Below the pieces are notes generated by a model. The model had not been told where the DNA came from and did not search any database. It saw nothing but the letters and a program-made list of their open reading frames with translations. A program made the translations under genes and the position numbers. This document shows, one piece after another, positions 57,123 through 64,000 of a stretch of DNA of 64,000 nucleotides. Numbering within the stretch: position 1 is the stretch's first letter; the number at the start of each line of letters is the position of its first letter. This stretch comes from Methylovirgula sp. HY1 (GTDB lineage: Bacteria; Pseudomonadota; Alphaproteobacteria; Rhizobiales; Beijerinckiaceae): NCBI RefSeq assembly GCF_019343105.1, contig NZ_CP073764.1, positions 1,488,001-1,552,000 on the forward strand, read 5' to 3'.

Positions 57123-58737
57123 CTCAATTCTCGATCTCAATGTCCTGCGTCGGACCGCGCTGCGGCTCATCTTGATCATGATCTGGCTGCAAGCGGCGCT
57201 CGTGGTCGCCGCTTGCATCGGTTTCGGCACATCGATCTGGGGACCGGCTGGCGCGGCACTTGCGATCGCCGGCGCGGCGCAAGGCATCGCCTATTGGGAT
57301 CGCGATGGCGGCCAAGCGCGTATCGTTGCCGGCGTGTCGCTCATGGCGTCGATCTCGGTGCTGATCGCGGTATTCAGCGGCCAGAAAATCCAGGTCGACC
57401 TGCATATGTATTATTTCGCCGCTTTGGCGCTGCTTGTCGCATGCTGCGACTGGCGCGTGATCGCGGCAGCCGCAACGACAGTCGCACTGCATCACGTCAC
57501 GCTCAATTTTCTCTTGCCAGCGCTGATCTATCCCGGCGGTTCGGACATCTTTCGCCTGGCCCTACATGCCGTCATCCTCGTTCTCGAAGCTTCTGTCCTT
57601 GCATGGCTGGCCTTGACCTTAGAGAGGATGTTCAGCGCCATCAAAGCGGAAACGGTCGTCGCAGAGACGAGCCGGATCGATGCCGAAAAGAACCATCAAA
57701 ACGCGCTCGCCGCTGCGGCCCAGGCGGAAATTGCACATCGCATTCACGAGCAGGATCAGGCGCGCGTTGCCAAAGAAGATGGGGCGACCTTGCAGAGCCT
57801 AGCCTCGGCCCTTGAACACCTGGCGGCTGGCGATCTGACTTACAGGATCGTCGAGGCGCTGCCCGCCAAAGCCGAAGCCATTCGCACCGACTTTAATTCG
57901 GCCATGGAGAAGCTGCAGGCCGCGATGCTCGCTATCCTCGAAAGCGCACAGGGCATCAGAGGCCGCTCCGGTGAGATCAGCGTCTCGGCCGATGAACTGT
58001 CGCGCCGGACCGAAAAGCAGGCTGCCGGTCTTGAAGAAAGCGCCGCTACGCTCGATCAGATCACCGCGACCGTGCGCAACACCGCGCAGGGCATCGTCCA
58101 TGCGCGGAAAGTCGTCAATAACGCCAAGAGCAATGCGGAACGCTCCGGCCTCGTGGTGCATCAGGCCGTCGATGCGATGAATGGCATCGAGCAATCCTCC
58201 GTCAAAATCACGCAGATCATCGGCGTGATCGACGAAATCGCCTTCCAGACAAATCTGTTGGCGCTCAATGCAGGCGTCGAAGCAGCGCGCGCGGGCGAGG
58301 CCGGCCGCGGCTTCGCCGTCGTAGCCTCCGAAGTGCGGGCGCTCGCGCAGCGTTCCGCCGAAGCGGCGAAGGAGATCAAGGCTCTGATCTCCACCTCGAC
58401 CCAGCAAGTCGAAGCGGGCGTCGATCTCGTCGATCAGGCGGGCAAGACGATGGAAGAGATTGCGTCCCAGGTCGCCGAACTCGACGGCGTCATGACCAGT
58501 GTCGCCACAACGTCGCAGGACCAAGCGACCAATCTCAATCAGGTCAATTCGGCGGTCAACCAAATGGATCAGGTGACCCAGCAAAATGCCGCCATGGTCG
58601 AGGAAACGACAGCGGCCAGCCATAGTCTCATGGAGGAAACCGAGAGACTGGCACAGCTTTTAAGCTCCTTCAAAGTCGGCGCTGGCGAAGTGATCGCGAT
58701 GAATGCCGGCCGTGCGCAGCGGCGCCGGGCGTCATAG
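57115..58737 (+). CDS. Methyl-accepting chemotaxis protein
   Basis: A 540-residue receptor. The N-terminal 180 residues are a bundle of about five hydrophobic segments without a periplasmic ligand domain. A HAMP-like segment (ALEHLAAGDLTYRIVEALP) follows at about 233-285, then the signalling domain with the hairpin tip IGVIDEIAFQTNLLALNAGV EAARAGEAGRGFAVVASEVR (two adjoining pieces). No che genes are near. Sensing is probably through the membrane domain. Confidence 0.93.
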   Translation: MSDSILDLNVLRRTALRLILIMIWLQAALVVAACIGFGTSIWGPAGAALAIAGAAQGIAYWDRDGGQARIVAGVSLMASISVLIAVFSGQKIQVDLHMYYFAALALLVACCDWRVIAAAATTVALHHVTLNFLLPALIYPGGSDIFRLALHAVILVLEASVLAWLALTLERMFSAIKAETVVAETSRIDAEKNHQNALAAAAQAEIAHRIHEQDQARVAKEDGATLQSLASALEHLAAGDLTYRIVEALPAKAEAIRTDFNSAMEKLQAAMLAILESAQGIRGRSGEISVSADELSRRTEKQAAGLEESAATLDQITATVRNTAQGIVHARKVVNNAKSNAERSGLVVHQAVDAMNGIEQSSVKITQIIGVIDEIAFQTNLLALNAGVEAARAGEAGRGFAVVASEVRALAQRSAEAAKEIKALISTSTQQVEAGVDLVDQAGKTMEEIASQVAELDGVMTSVATTSQDQATNLNQVNSAVNQMDQVTQQNAAMVEETTAASHSLMEETERLAQLLSSFKVGAGEVIAMNAGRAQRRRAS

Positions 58738-58880
58738 AGATCCAGCCGCCGAACGGCTCGTTGGAGCGATAAGATCCGTGCCGGACGGTTCACAGGGGCG
58801 ACGCGGAGTTCGACCGCAGATGATTTAAGTCGGTTTGTTCCCTTTCGCCAAGAGAATCCACGCAAAAACCTCAGTTGCGG

Positions 58881-59012
58881 CATGAACCGGACGGCTACGG
58901 CAAAGAAAATGGATGTTCGCGCCGAATTGCGCTAAGTCGAACCATCGAACGTTGCCGCCTTTCTGAAGCTAAGATCAAGCTGTTAGAAGGCTTTCGCTAA
59001 GCTATATATCAT
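58881..59012. repeat. Intergenic repeat with hairpin, copy B
   Basis: The second copy of the element at 56420-56549. The hairpin is kept as CTTTCTGA (58959-58966) / TTAGAAGG (58983-58990): both changed positions become G-U pairs, so the RNA stem survives. It ends 59 bases before glmM. The rest of 58738-59071 holds no gene. Confidence 0.7.
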
Positions 59013-59071
59013 TGCATTGCGCGCAGGCATGCCACCCGTGCTGACGACCTGCTTGGGAATAAAGGACGCTT

Positions 59072-60415
59072 ATGACCAGCAAGCACTTCGGTACCGATGG
59101 AATCCGCGGTCTCGCCAACAAAGTCATCACGCCCGAACTTGCCATGAAGGTCGCGCAGGCCACCGGTGTGCTGTTTCAGCGCGGCGAACATCGGCATAGA
59201 GCCGTGATCGGCAAGGATACGCGGCTGTCCGGTTACATGATCGAAACCGCCATGGTCGCCGGATTCACTTCGGTCGGCGTCGACGTCCTGCTGCTCGGCC
59301 CGATGCCGACGCCCGCGGTCGCCATGTTGACCCATTCGATGCGCGCAGATGTCGGTGTCATGATCTCCGCCTCGCATAATCTCTACGAGGACAATGGGAT
59401 CAAATTGTTCGGCCCCGACGGCTACAAGCTCTCCGACGAGGTCGAAGCCAACATCGAGGCGCTGCTCGACAAGGATGCCGCAATCAAATTGTCGAAGCCG
59501 GCCGATCTTGGCCGCGCCATGCGCGTCGAAGGCGATCGCGCCCGCTATATCGAATTCGCCAAGCGTACCCTCGTGCGCAATTTGACACTCGAAGGTCTGC
59601 GCATCGTCGTCGATTGCGCCAATGGCGCTGCCTATAGGGTCGCACCCGAAGCGCTTTGGGAACTCGGCGCGGAAGTTTTCAAGATCGGCGTCGAGCCGAA
59701 CGGCTTCAACATCAATCGGGACGTGGGCTCCACGGCGCCGATGGCATTGAGCAAAAAAGTGCGCGAAATGCGCGCCGATATCGGCATCGCCCTGGACGGC
59801 GATGCCGATCGCGTGCTCATCGTCGACGAACGTGGCAAGACCATCGACGGCGATCAAGTGATGGCCGTGATCGCCGAAAGCTGGAAGGAAGACGGAAGGC
59901 TTGCGCAGCCGGGCATCGTCGCCACGCTGATGTCCAATCTCGGCCTGGAACGCTATCTCAACGGCCTCGGCCTCGCATTGGAGCGCACCCCGGTCGGCGA
60001 CCGCTATGTGTTGGAGCACATGCGCCGGCACGGCTATAATCTTGGTGGCGAACAGTCGGGCCACATTATTCTCAGCGATTATTGCACGACAGGCGACGGA
60101 CTTGTCGCCGCGTTGCAATTGCTCACGGTCGTCAAACGCAAGATGCGGCCTGTCAGCGAAGTCTGTCACCGCTTCGAGCCTTTGCCGCAGATCCTCAAGA
60201 ACGTGCCTATCAAGCAGGCCGCGTCGCTCGAAGAAGAGCGCGTTTCGAAAGTCATCGAGGACGGTAGACGCAAGCTCGGCAATGCCGGCCGCTTGATCAT
60301 CCGCCTTTCCGGCACTGAACCCGTGGTGCGGGTGATGGGCGAAGGCGACAATCATGATCTCGTCGAACAGGTCGTCGACGATATCTGCGATGCCTTGAAC
60401 CCTGCCGCAGCCTAG
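59072..60415 (+). CDS. glmM: Phosphoglucosamine mutase GlmM
   Basis: A 447-residue enzyme turning glucosamine-6-phosphate into the 1-phosphate for peptidoglycan and [23 protein letters not shown] start, phosphoserine loop [20 protein letters not shown], metal loop [14 protein letters not shown], substrate loop [10 protein letters not shown] and the phosphate site [15 protein letters not shown]. In many relatives glmM directly follows ftsH; here it is 5 kb away and oppositely oriented. Confidence 0.97.
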   Translation: MTSKHFGTDGIRGLANKVITPELAMKVAQATGVLFQRGEHRHRAVIGKDTRLSGYMIETAMVAGFTSVGVDVLLLGPMPTPAVAMLTHSMRADVGVMISASHNLYEDNGIKLFGPDGYKLSDEVEANIEALLDKDAAIKLSKPADLGRAMRVEGDRARYIEFAKRTLVRNLTLEGLRIVVDCANGAAYRVAPEALWELGAEVFKIGVEPNGFNINRDVGSTAPMALSKKVREMRADIGIALDGDADRVLIVDERGKTIDGDQVMAVIAESWKEDGRLAQPGIVATLMSNLGLERYLNGLGLALERTPVGDRYVLEHMRRHGYNLGGEQSGHIILSDYCTTGDGLVAALQLLTVVKRKMRPVSEVCHRFEPLPQILKNVPIKQAASLEEERVSKVIEDGRRKLGNAGRLIIRLSGTEPVVRVMGEGDNHDLVEQVVDDICDALNPAAA

Positions 60416-60566
60416 CTCTTCACGGAAAAAGTCTCTGCGACGACTTATGCCGCGTCACGCGACCAACTTGCTTGCCTTTCCAACAACCAGCATGCCATCT
60501 CAGAATTCGCTCAGCATTGTCCGGCAAAGTTTGGATCGCCACGGTTTTTAACCTTAAAAACTAGGG

Positions 60567-60581
60567 TTAAGACGCTTTTAA
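60567..60581. promoter_or_regulatory. CtrA-type box upstream of first omp gene
   Basis: TTAA, 7 bases (GACGCTT), TTAA, 79 bases before the start codon at 60660. Confidence 0.5.
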
Positions 60582-60659
60582 GCTCTTTACGACATCTTGC
60601 TTCCATCGAACGCATGGGTCGGGCTGCTTGCCCGAAGCATAGGAAGGGGATTGATCGTC

Positions 60660-61502
60660 ATGACCAGGTTCACTGGCAGCATGCAAGCTTTACTGGTCGC
60701 CAGCGCGCTGGTCGCAGGCAGCGCCGGCGTAGCCGCTGCGGCGGACATGCCGCTGCCGCCGCCGCCGGTCATGGAGCCCATGGGACCGCCGCCATTCAGC
60801 GGCTGGTACCTGCGCGGCGATGTCGGCGTCGGCTTCAATCAGTCGAGCAACTTCGTCTCGAGCGTTGCCTCCACTGTTTCGGGCTTTCAATACAATGGCT
60901 ATGGAATCGGCACGCAAGCGCTCTTCGACCTCGGCGTCGGCTATCAGTTCAACAACTGGTTCCGTGCCGACGTTACGGGCGAATACCGGACCGACAGCAG
61001 ATATTGGGCGAATGAAGGCTACGCCGCTGGTGCCGGTTATGGCGCTGGCTCCGACGGCTATTTCGGTGCTGTCCGCAACGCCGTATTCTTGGCCAATGGT
61101 TATGTCGACCTCGGAACCTGGTACGGCTTCACGCCGTTTGTCGGCGCCGGCGTCGGCGTCGCCGACACCGACTTCCACGGCTTGATGGACGTCGGACTCG
61201 GCCCGAGCAATTATGGCGGCTTCGGCACCGCTGCCGACAGAACCAGCGCACAACTCGCGTGGGCGCTCATGGCCGGCGTCGATTATGCGATCGCCCCCAA
61301 TTGGAGAGTCGAACTCAGCTATCGCTATCTCGACATGGGCAGCGTGCGCAGCAATGGGATCATGTGTCTGCCTACATGTGCGCCGCCGTATGAAGCCCAG
61401 TCCTTCCACATGGCCTCGAACGACGTCCGCGTCGGCCTGCGTTACATTTTTGCGGAAATACCGCCGATGGCGCCGCCTTTGCCCGTGATCAGCAAATATT
61501 GA
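60660..61502 (+). CDS. Omp25/Omp31-like outer-membrane beta-barrel protein
   Basis: A 280-residue porin-like protein. The signal peptide ends near VAAAADMPLP, followed by a proline-rich segment. It continues as an eight-strand barrel: WYLRGDVGVGFNQSSN, LGVGYQFNNWFRADVTGEYR, VYVDLGTWYGFTPFVGAGVG-like strands, VELSYRYLDMG, and a last strand RVGLRYIF close to the C-terminus. The start at 60660 follows GGAAGGGG. A paralogue lies downstream (61682), also with a CtrA-type box. Confidence 0.9.
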   Translation: MTRFTGSMQALLVASALVAGSAGVAAAADMPLPPPPVMEPMGPPPFSGWYLRGDVGVGFNQSSNFVSSVASTVSGFQYNGYGIGTQALFDLGVGYQFNNWFRADVTGEYRTDSRYWANEGYAAGAGYGAGSDGYFGAVRNAVFLANGYVDLGTWYGFTPFVGAGVGVADTDFHGLMDVGLGPSNYGGFGTAADRTSAQLAWALMAGVDYAIAPNWRVELSYRYLDMGSVRSNGIMCLPTCAPPYEAQSFHMASNDVRVGLRYIFAEIPPMAPPLPVISKY

Positions 61503-61530
61503 TTGCCATTGTCATGACGCAGATAGAGCA

Positions 61531-61560
61531 AGCGGGCCTTCGGCCCGCTTTGCTTTTTTT
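61531..61560 (+). terminator. Rho-independent terminator between omp genes
   Basis: AGCGGGCC-TTC-GGCCCGCT followed by TTGCTTTTTTT, 29 bases after the first omp stop, so the two omp genes are separate transcripts. Confidence 0.88.
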
Positions 61561-61614
61561 GATGCAGGGCATGCCGCTAAAGTCATCCTCCACTGCCGTG
61601 CAATTTCATTAAGG

Positions 61615-61629
61615 TTAAGCGGCGTTTAA
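61615..61629. promoter_or_regulatory. CtrA-type box upstream of second omp gene
   Basis: TTAA, 7 bases (GCGGCGT), TTAA, 53 bases before the start codon at 61682. Confidence 0.5.
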
Positions 61630-61681
61630 GAAATATGCTTCACAGTTCCTTTCTAGGCTGAGCCGGAGAGGAAGTTACGCA

Positions 61682-62632
61682 ATGTCGAGCCCTGACTTAC
61701 GCTGCCGCATGGTTGCCGCCATCGCAGCGATGATTGCCTGGGCCGCGCCGACGCAGCTTTATGCTGCCGATTTCGGTACTTCTCCGTTCTTGGGCGACCA
61801 GCCGCCGCCGCCACAGACTCAACCTGTCGAGTTTGGAACAGGCTGGTACATTCGTGGCGATGCGGCCTGGGCATTGGAAACGCAGCCAAGCCTGTTACCG
61901 AACTATGCCTCCGTTCCTTTGACCCACACGAATGACTGGGCGCTCGAAATAGGCGGCGGCTATCAGTTCAATCGGTGGTTCCGCGCCGATCTGACTTATA
62001 CATATTACGGAAAGGAGCAGGCGAACGGGAACGGATCCTTCGTCAATTGTCCCTCCGGCATAACCGGGCTTTATAGAGTCGTAAACGGCACGCAAACGCC
62101 CATCGGCGTCGTCGCCGATGGCAATCAATGTACGCCGATGCAGTCAGCATCGATTCAAGAGAACCTGTTCCTTGCCAACGGCTATATCGATCTTGGGACC
62201 TGGGCGGGCATAACGCCCTATGTCGGCGCCGGCGCGGGTGGCGCATATGTCGTGACCAATCAGGCGGTCAGTTATGTCAATAATTCCGACGGCAGCCCCT
62301 ATCGCGCAACATTGACTTTGCCAGCCGGCTATCCGGCCATCTTCTATTCTCCGATCGGCACCCAGCAGGGAAGCCCGCTCTCGCCGCAACCGCATTACAA
62401 TTACGGCCCGCAGGACTGGGATTATGCGCGCGCGGCCAGAAGGCTCGGCTTCGCCTTCGCGCTGATGGCAGGGTTCAGCTACGATTTGACCAGCCACGCG
62501 AAGCTCGATGTCGGCTATCGTTACGTCAATTTCGGCTCGTTGTCGGGTATTAGCTCGTTGTCCGGCGAACTCTTCAGTAGGCAGACGACGACACAGGAAG
62601 TCCACGTCGGCCTCCGCTATATGATCGACTGA
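61682..62632 (+). CDS. Second Omp25/Omp31-like beta-barrel protein
   Basis: A 316-residue paralogue of the preceding gene. The signal peptide ends at LYAADFG. Then GWYIRGDAAWALETQ, IGGGYQFNRWFRADLTYTYY, NGYIDLGTWAGITPYVGAGA and a last strand EVHVGLRYMID. Two long loops are present (about 120-150 and 195-250), larger than in the first copy. Such proteins are abundant surface proteins of Hyphomicrobiales. GAGAGGAAG precedes the start. Confidence 0.9.
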   Translation: MSSPDLRCRMVAAIAAMIAWAAPTQLYAADFGTSPFLGDQPPPPQTQPVEFGTGWYIRGDAAWALETQPSLLPNYASVPLTHTNDWALEIGGGYQFNRWFRADLTYTYYGKEQANGNGSFVNCPSGITGLYRVVNGTQTPIGVVADGNQCTPMQSASIQENLFLANGYIDLGTWAGITPYVGAGAGGAYVVTNQAVSYVNNSDGSPYRATLTLPAGYPAIFYSPIGTQQGSPLSPQPHYNYGPQDWDYARAARRLGFAFALMAGFSYDLTSHAKLDVGYRYVNFGSLSGISSLSGELFSRQTTTQEVHVGLRYMID

Positions 62633-62792
62633 AATTGAAGCTTGGGCTCACGCGGTCAGCTTCCGCGCGTGGCGGAGTCTTCTCCTTCGCGGCCCCGGTA
62701 GGTGAGACCGATTTTCCGCAGCCAAGTCGCCAGAACTTGCATGAAAGCACGTCACGCGTCTATGACTGGACCGTGATGTCTGACTTCTGAGC

Positions 62793-64000
62793 ATGATCGA
62801 CAGTTTCTTTTCGTCGCCCCTCCCCGCTCGACCGCCCGCCGATTTTTTATCCGCCGCGGCAGCGTGTATCGTTCCCTTCGCCGAAGCTGATCTCTTCGCC
62901 GGCACGGTTTTAATCGCAGCCGGCCGCGACGTTCTGTTGCGACAAAGCTTCGGACTGGCCGATCGCGAATGGGGCATTGCGCATGTGCCGGAAAGCAAAT
63001 TTCGGCTCGGCTCGCTCACCAAACAGTTCACCGCCGCGGCAATCCTGCAGCTCATGGAAACCGGCAAACTTCGGCTCGAAGACAAGATCGCCCAGCATTA
63101 TCGGGATGCGCCGGTCGGCTGGCGCGATGTCAGCCTGATGCATCTCCTGACCCACACGTCAGGCATCCCGAGCTATACGTCCATCCCTGGATTTTTCGAT
63201 GGCGCCGCGCGGCTCGAACGCACGCCGCAAGAGATTATCGCGCTCACCCGCGACGCACCGCTGCTATTCGCGCCCGGCGCGCAATTCAAATATAACAATG
63301 GCGGCTACATCATACTCGGCCATGTGATCGAAATCCTGAGCGGCATGCGCTATGAAGATTACGTCACCGAGAAGATTTTGACGCCGCTCGGGCTTGTCGG
63401 CACGGGCTACGATCACGACGAGACGATCGTTCCCCATCGGGCGCGCGGCTATCGTGTCGAGAACGACAGTTTCAAAAACGCCGCCTTTCTCGCCATGAGC
63501 GTGCCTTATGCGGCCGGCGCGCTCTATTCCACCGCCGACGATCTCTTCACCTGGCTGAAGGCGCTTGCCGATGCCAGACCGGTTACATCCGAATCCGTCG
63601 CGCTGATGCTCCGCGATCACGGCCATGGCTATGGATTCGGCTTTGCCATTCAAAGTCAGTTCGGGCGCAGCCACCTGGTTCATGCTGGCGGCATCAATGG
63701 CTTCAGCGTCCTGCTCAGCCATTATCCCGACGCCGACGTCACTTTCATCGTGCTCGCCAATATTCAGGGCGCGCCGGTGCAGAAAATCGCGCGCGATCTC
63801 GCCGCACTTTATTTCAACGTGACCGACGAGACCTTTGAGGTCTCGCTCGATGCGGCTCTGCTCGCGGATTACGTCGGAACCTATCGCCTCAGCGAGACGA
63901 AGATCCTCCGCGTCGGCCAGGAGGGCGCACGCCTGTTCATCGAATGGACGGGTCAAAAAAGACAGGAAGCCATCGCCCAGGACGATCATCACTTCATCGG
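62793..64000 (+). CDS. Serine beta-lactamase-like hydrolase (3' end outside window)
   Basis: An open frame runs to the window end (402 codons) without a stop. Class C/penicillin-binding fold: SxxK in GSLTKQF (S74, K77), YxN in FKYNNG (Y167, N169), and HAGG at 297-300 in place of KTG, as in esterase-like members. HLLTHTSGIPSY is the usual conserved stretch. No signal peptide is seen at this start. After about residue 350 a small C-terminal domain begins (LADYVGTYRLSE). Esterase or peptidase activity is as likely as beta-lactam hydrolysis. Confidence 0.9.
   Translation, partial: MIDSFFSSPLPARPPADFLSAAAACIVPFAEADLFAGTVLIAAGRDVLLRQSFGLADREWGIAHVPESKFRLGSLTKQFTAAAILQLMETGKLRLEDKIAQHYRDAPVGWRDVSLMHLLTHTSGIPSYTSIPGFFDGAARLERTPQEIIALTRDAPLLFAPGAQFKYNNGGYIILGHVIEILSGMRYEDYVTEKILTPLGLVGTGYDHDETIVPHRARGYRVENDSFKNAAFLAMSVPYAAGALYSTADDLFTWLKALADARPVTSESVALMLRDHGHGYGFGFAIQSQFGRSHLVHAGGINGFSVLLSHYPDADVTFIVLANIQGAPVQKIARDLAALYFNVTDETFEVSLDAALLADYVGTYRLSETKILRVGQEGARLFIEWTGQKRQEAIAQDDHHFI

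Overview
The window is chromosomal DNA from an alphaproteobacterium, probably a Hyphomicrobiales (Rhizobiales) member and perhaps near the Beijerinckiaceae. This is inferred from gene content: a CpdR response regulator beside an N-formylglutamate amidohydrolase, an ECF sigma/NrsF pair, a MmgR/suhB-type small RNA, CtrA-type TTAA-N7-TTAA boxes and Omp25/31-like outer-membrane proteins. The DNA is GC-rich throughout, except for a visibly AT-richer defence gene at 4.6-8.3 kb.

Accessory half (1 to about 25.6 kb). This is a defence and mobile-element island. It opens with an antidote-like HTH gene and the R subunit of a type I restriction system (hsdR), then a fragment of a YedK/SRAP gene, an ISL3 transposase fragment, a large SIR2-domain gene resembling DSR anti-phage proteins, and a GIY-YIG nuclease gene. 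Next come IS66 remnants and an IS21 element (10379-15685, 7-bp target duplication) that carries a complete IS66 element (12032-14544, 8-bp target duplication) inside istA. An IS427-group IS5 element (15920-16758) and a second, different IS21 element (17007-19504) follow. The second IS21 has no target duplication and abuts a UvrD/PD-(D/E)xK helicase-nuclease gene that has lost its N-terminal ATP-binding part. Immediately downstream lies the most interesting locus, a compact operon (21578-24925) encoding a ubiquitin-like protein, an E2-like conjugating enzyme, a JAB/JAMM isopeptidase, an E1-like ThiF enzyme and a dual-specificity-type phosphatase. The first four have the order of Bil (type II bacterial ubiquitination-like) anti-phage operons.

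Core half (about 25.7 to 64 kb). Housekeeping and envelope genes follow: threonine aldolase with an unusual four-dyad upstream array, a secreted proline-rich protein, hsp20 with a likely RNA thermometer, an alpha/beta hydrolase, a HisN-type phosphatase, a MmgR/suhB-like sRNA, N-formylglutamate amidohydrolase, cpdR and tRNA-Val(GAC). A bufferin (copper-responsive RiPP) operon bufA1-bufB-bufC-doxX is divergent from an ECF sigma/NrsF anti-sigma operon, and both directions carry the same GTAAC[AG]-N16-CGAAGA promoter. Then come an MFS transporter, the yejABEF peptide importer, cycM-like cytochrome c, kdsB-pheA, pal, arsC-like, an iorAB-type molybdenum hydroxylase, ftsH, tilS, cpoB, a chemoreceptor, glmM, two outer-membrane beta-barrel proteins and a serine beta-lactamase-like gene cut by the window end.

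Regulatory threads. Three TTAA-N7-TTAA boxes (before pal and both omp genes) together with cpdR suggest that envelope genes here are tied to the CtrA cell-cycle circuit. A roughly 130-bp intergenic element with a conserved hairpin occurs twice, flanking the chemoreceptor module.
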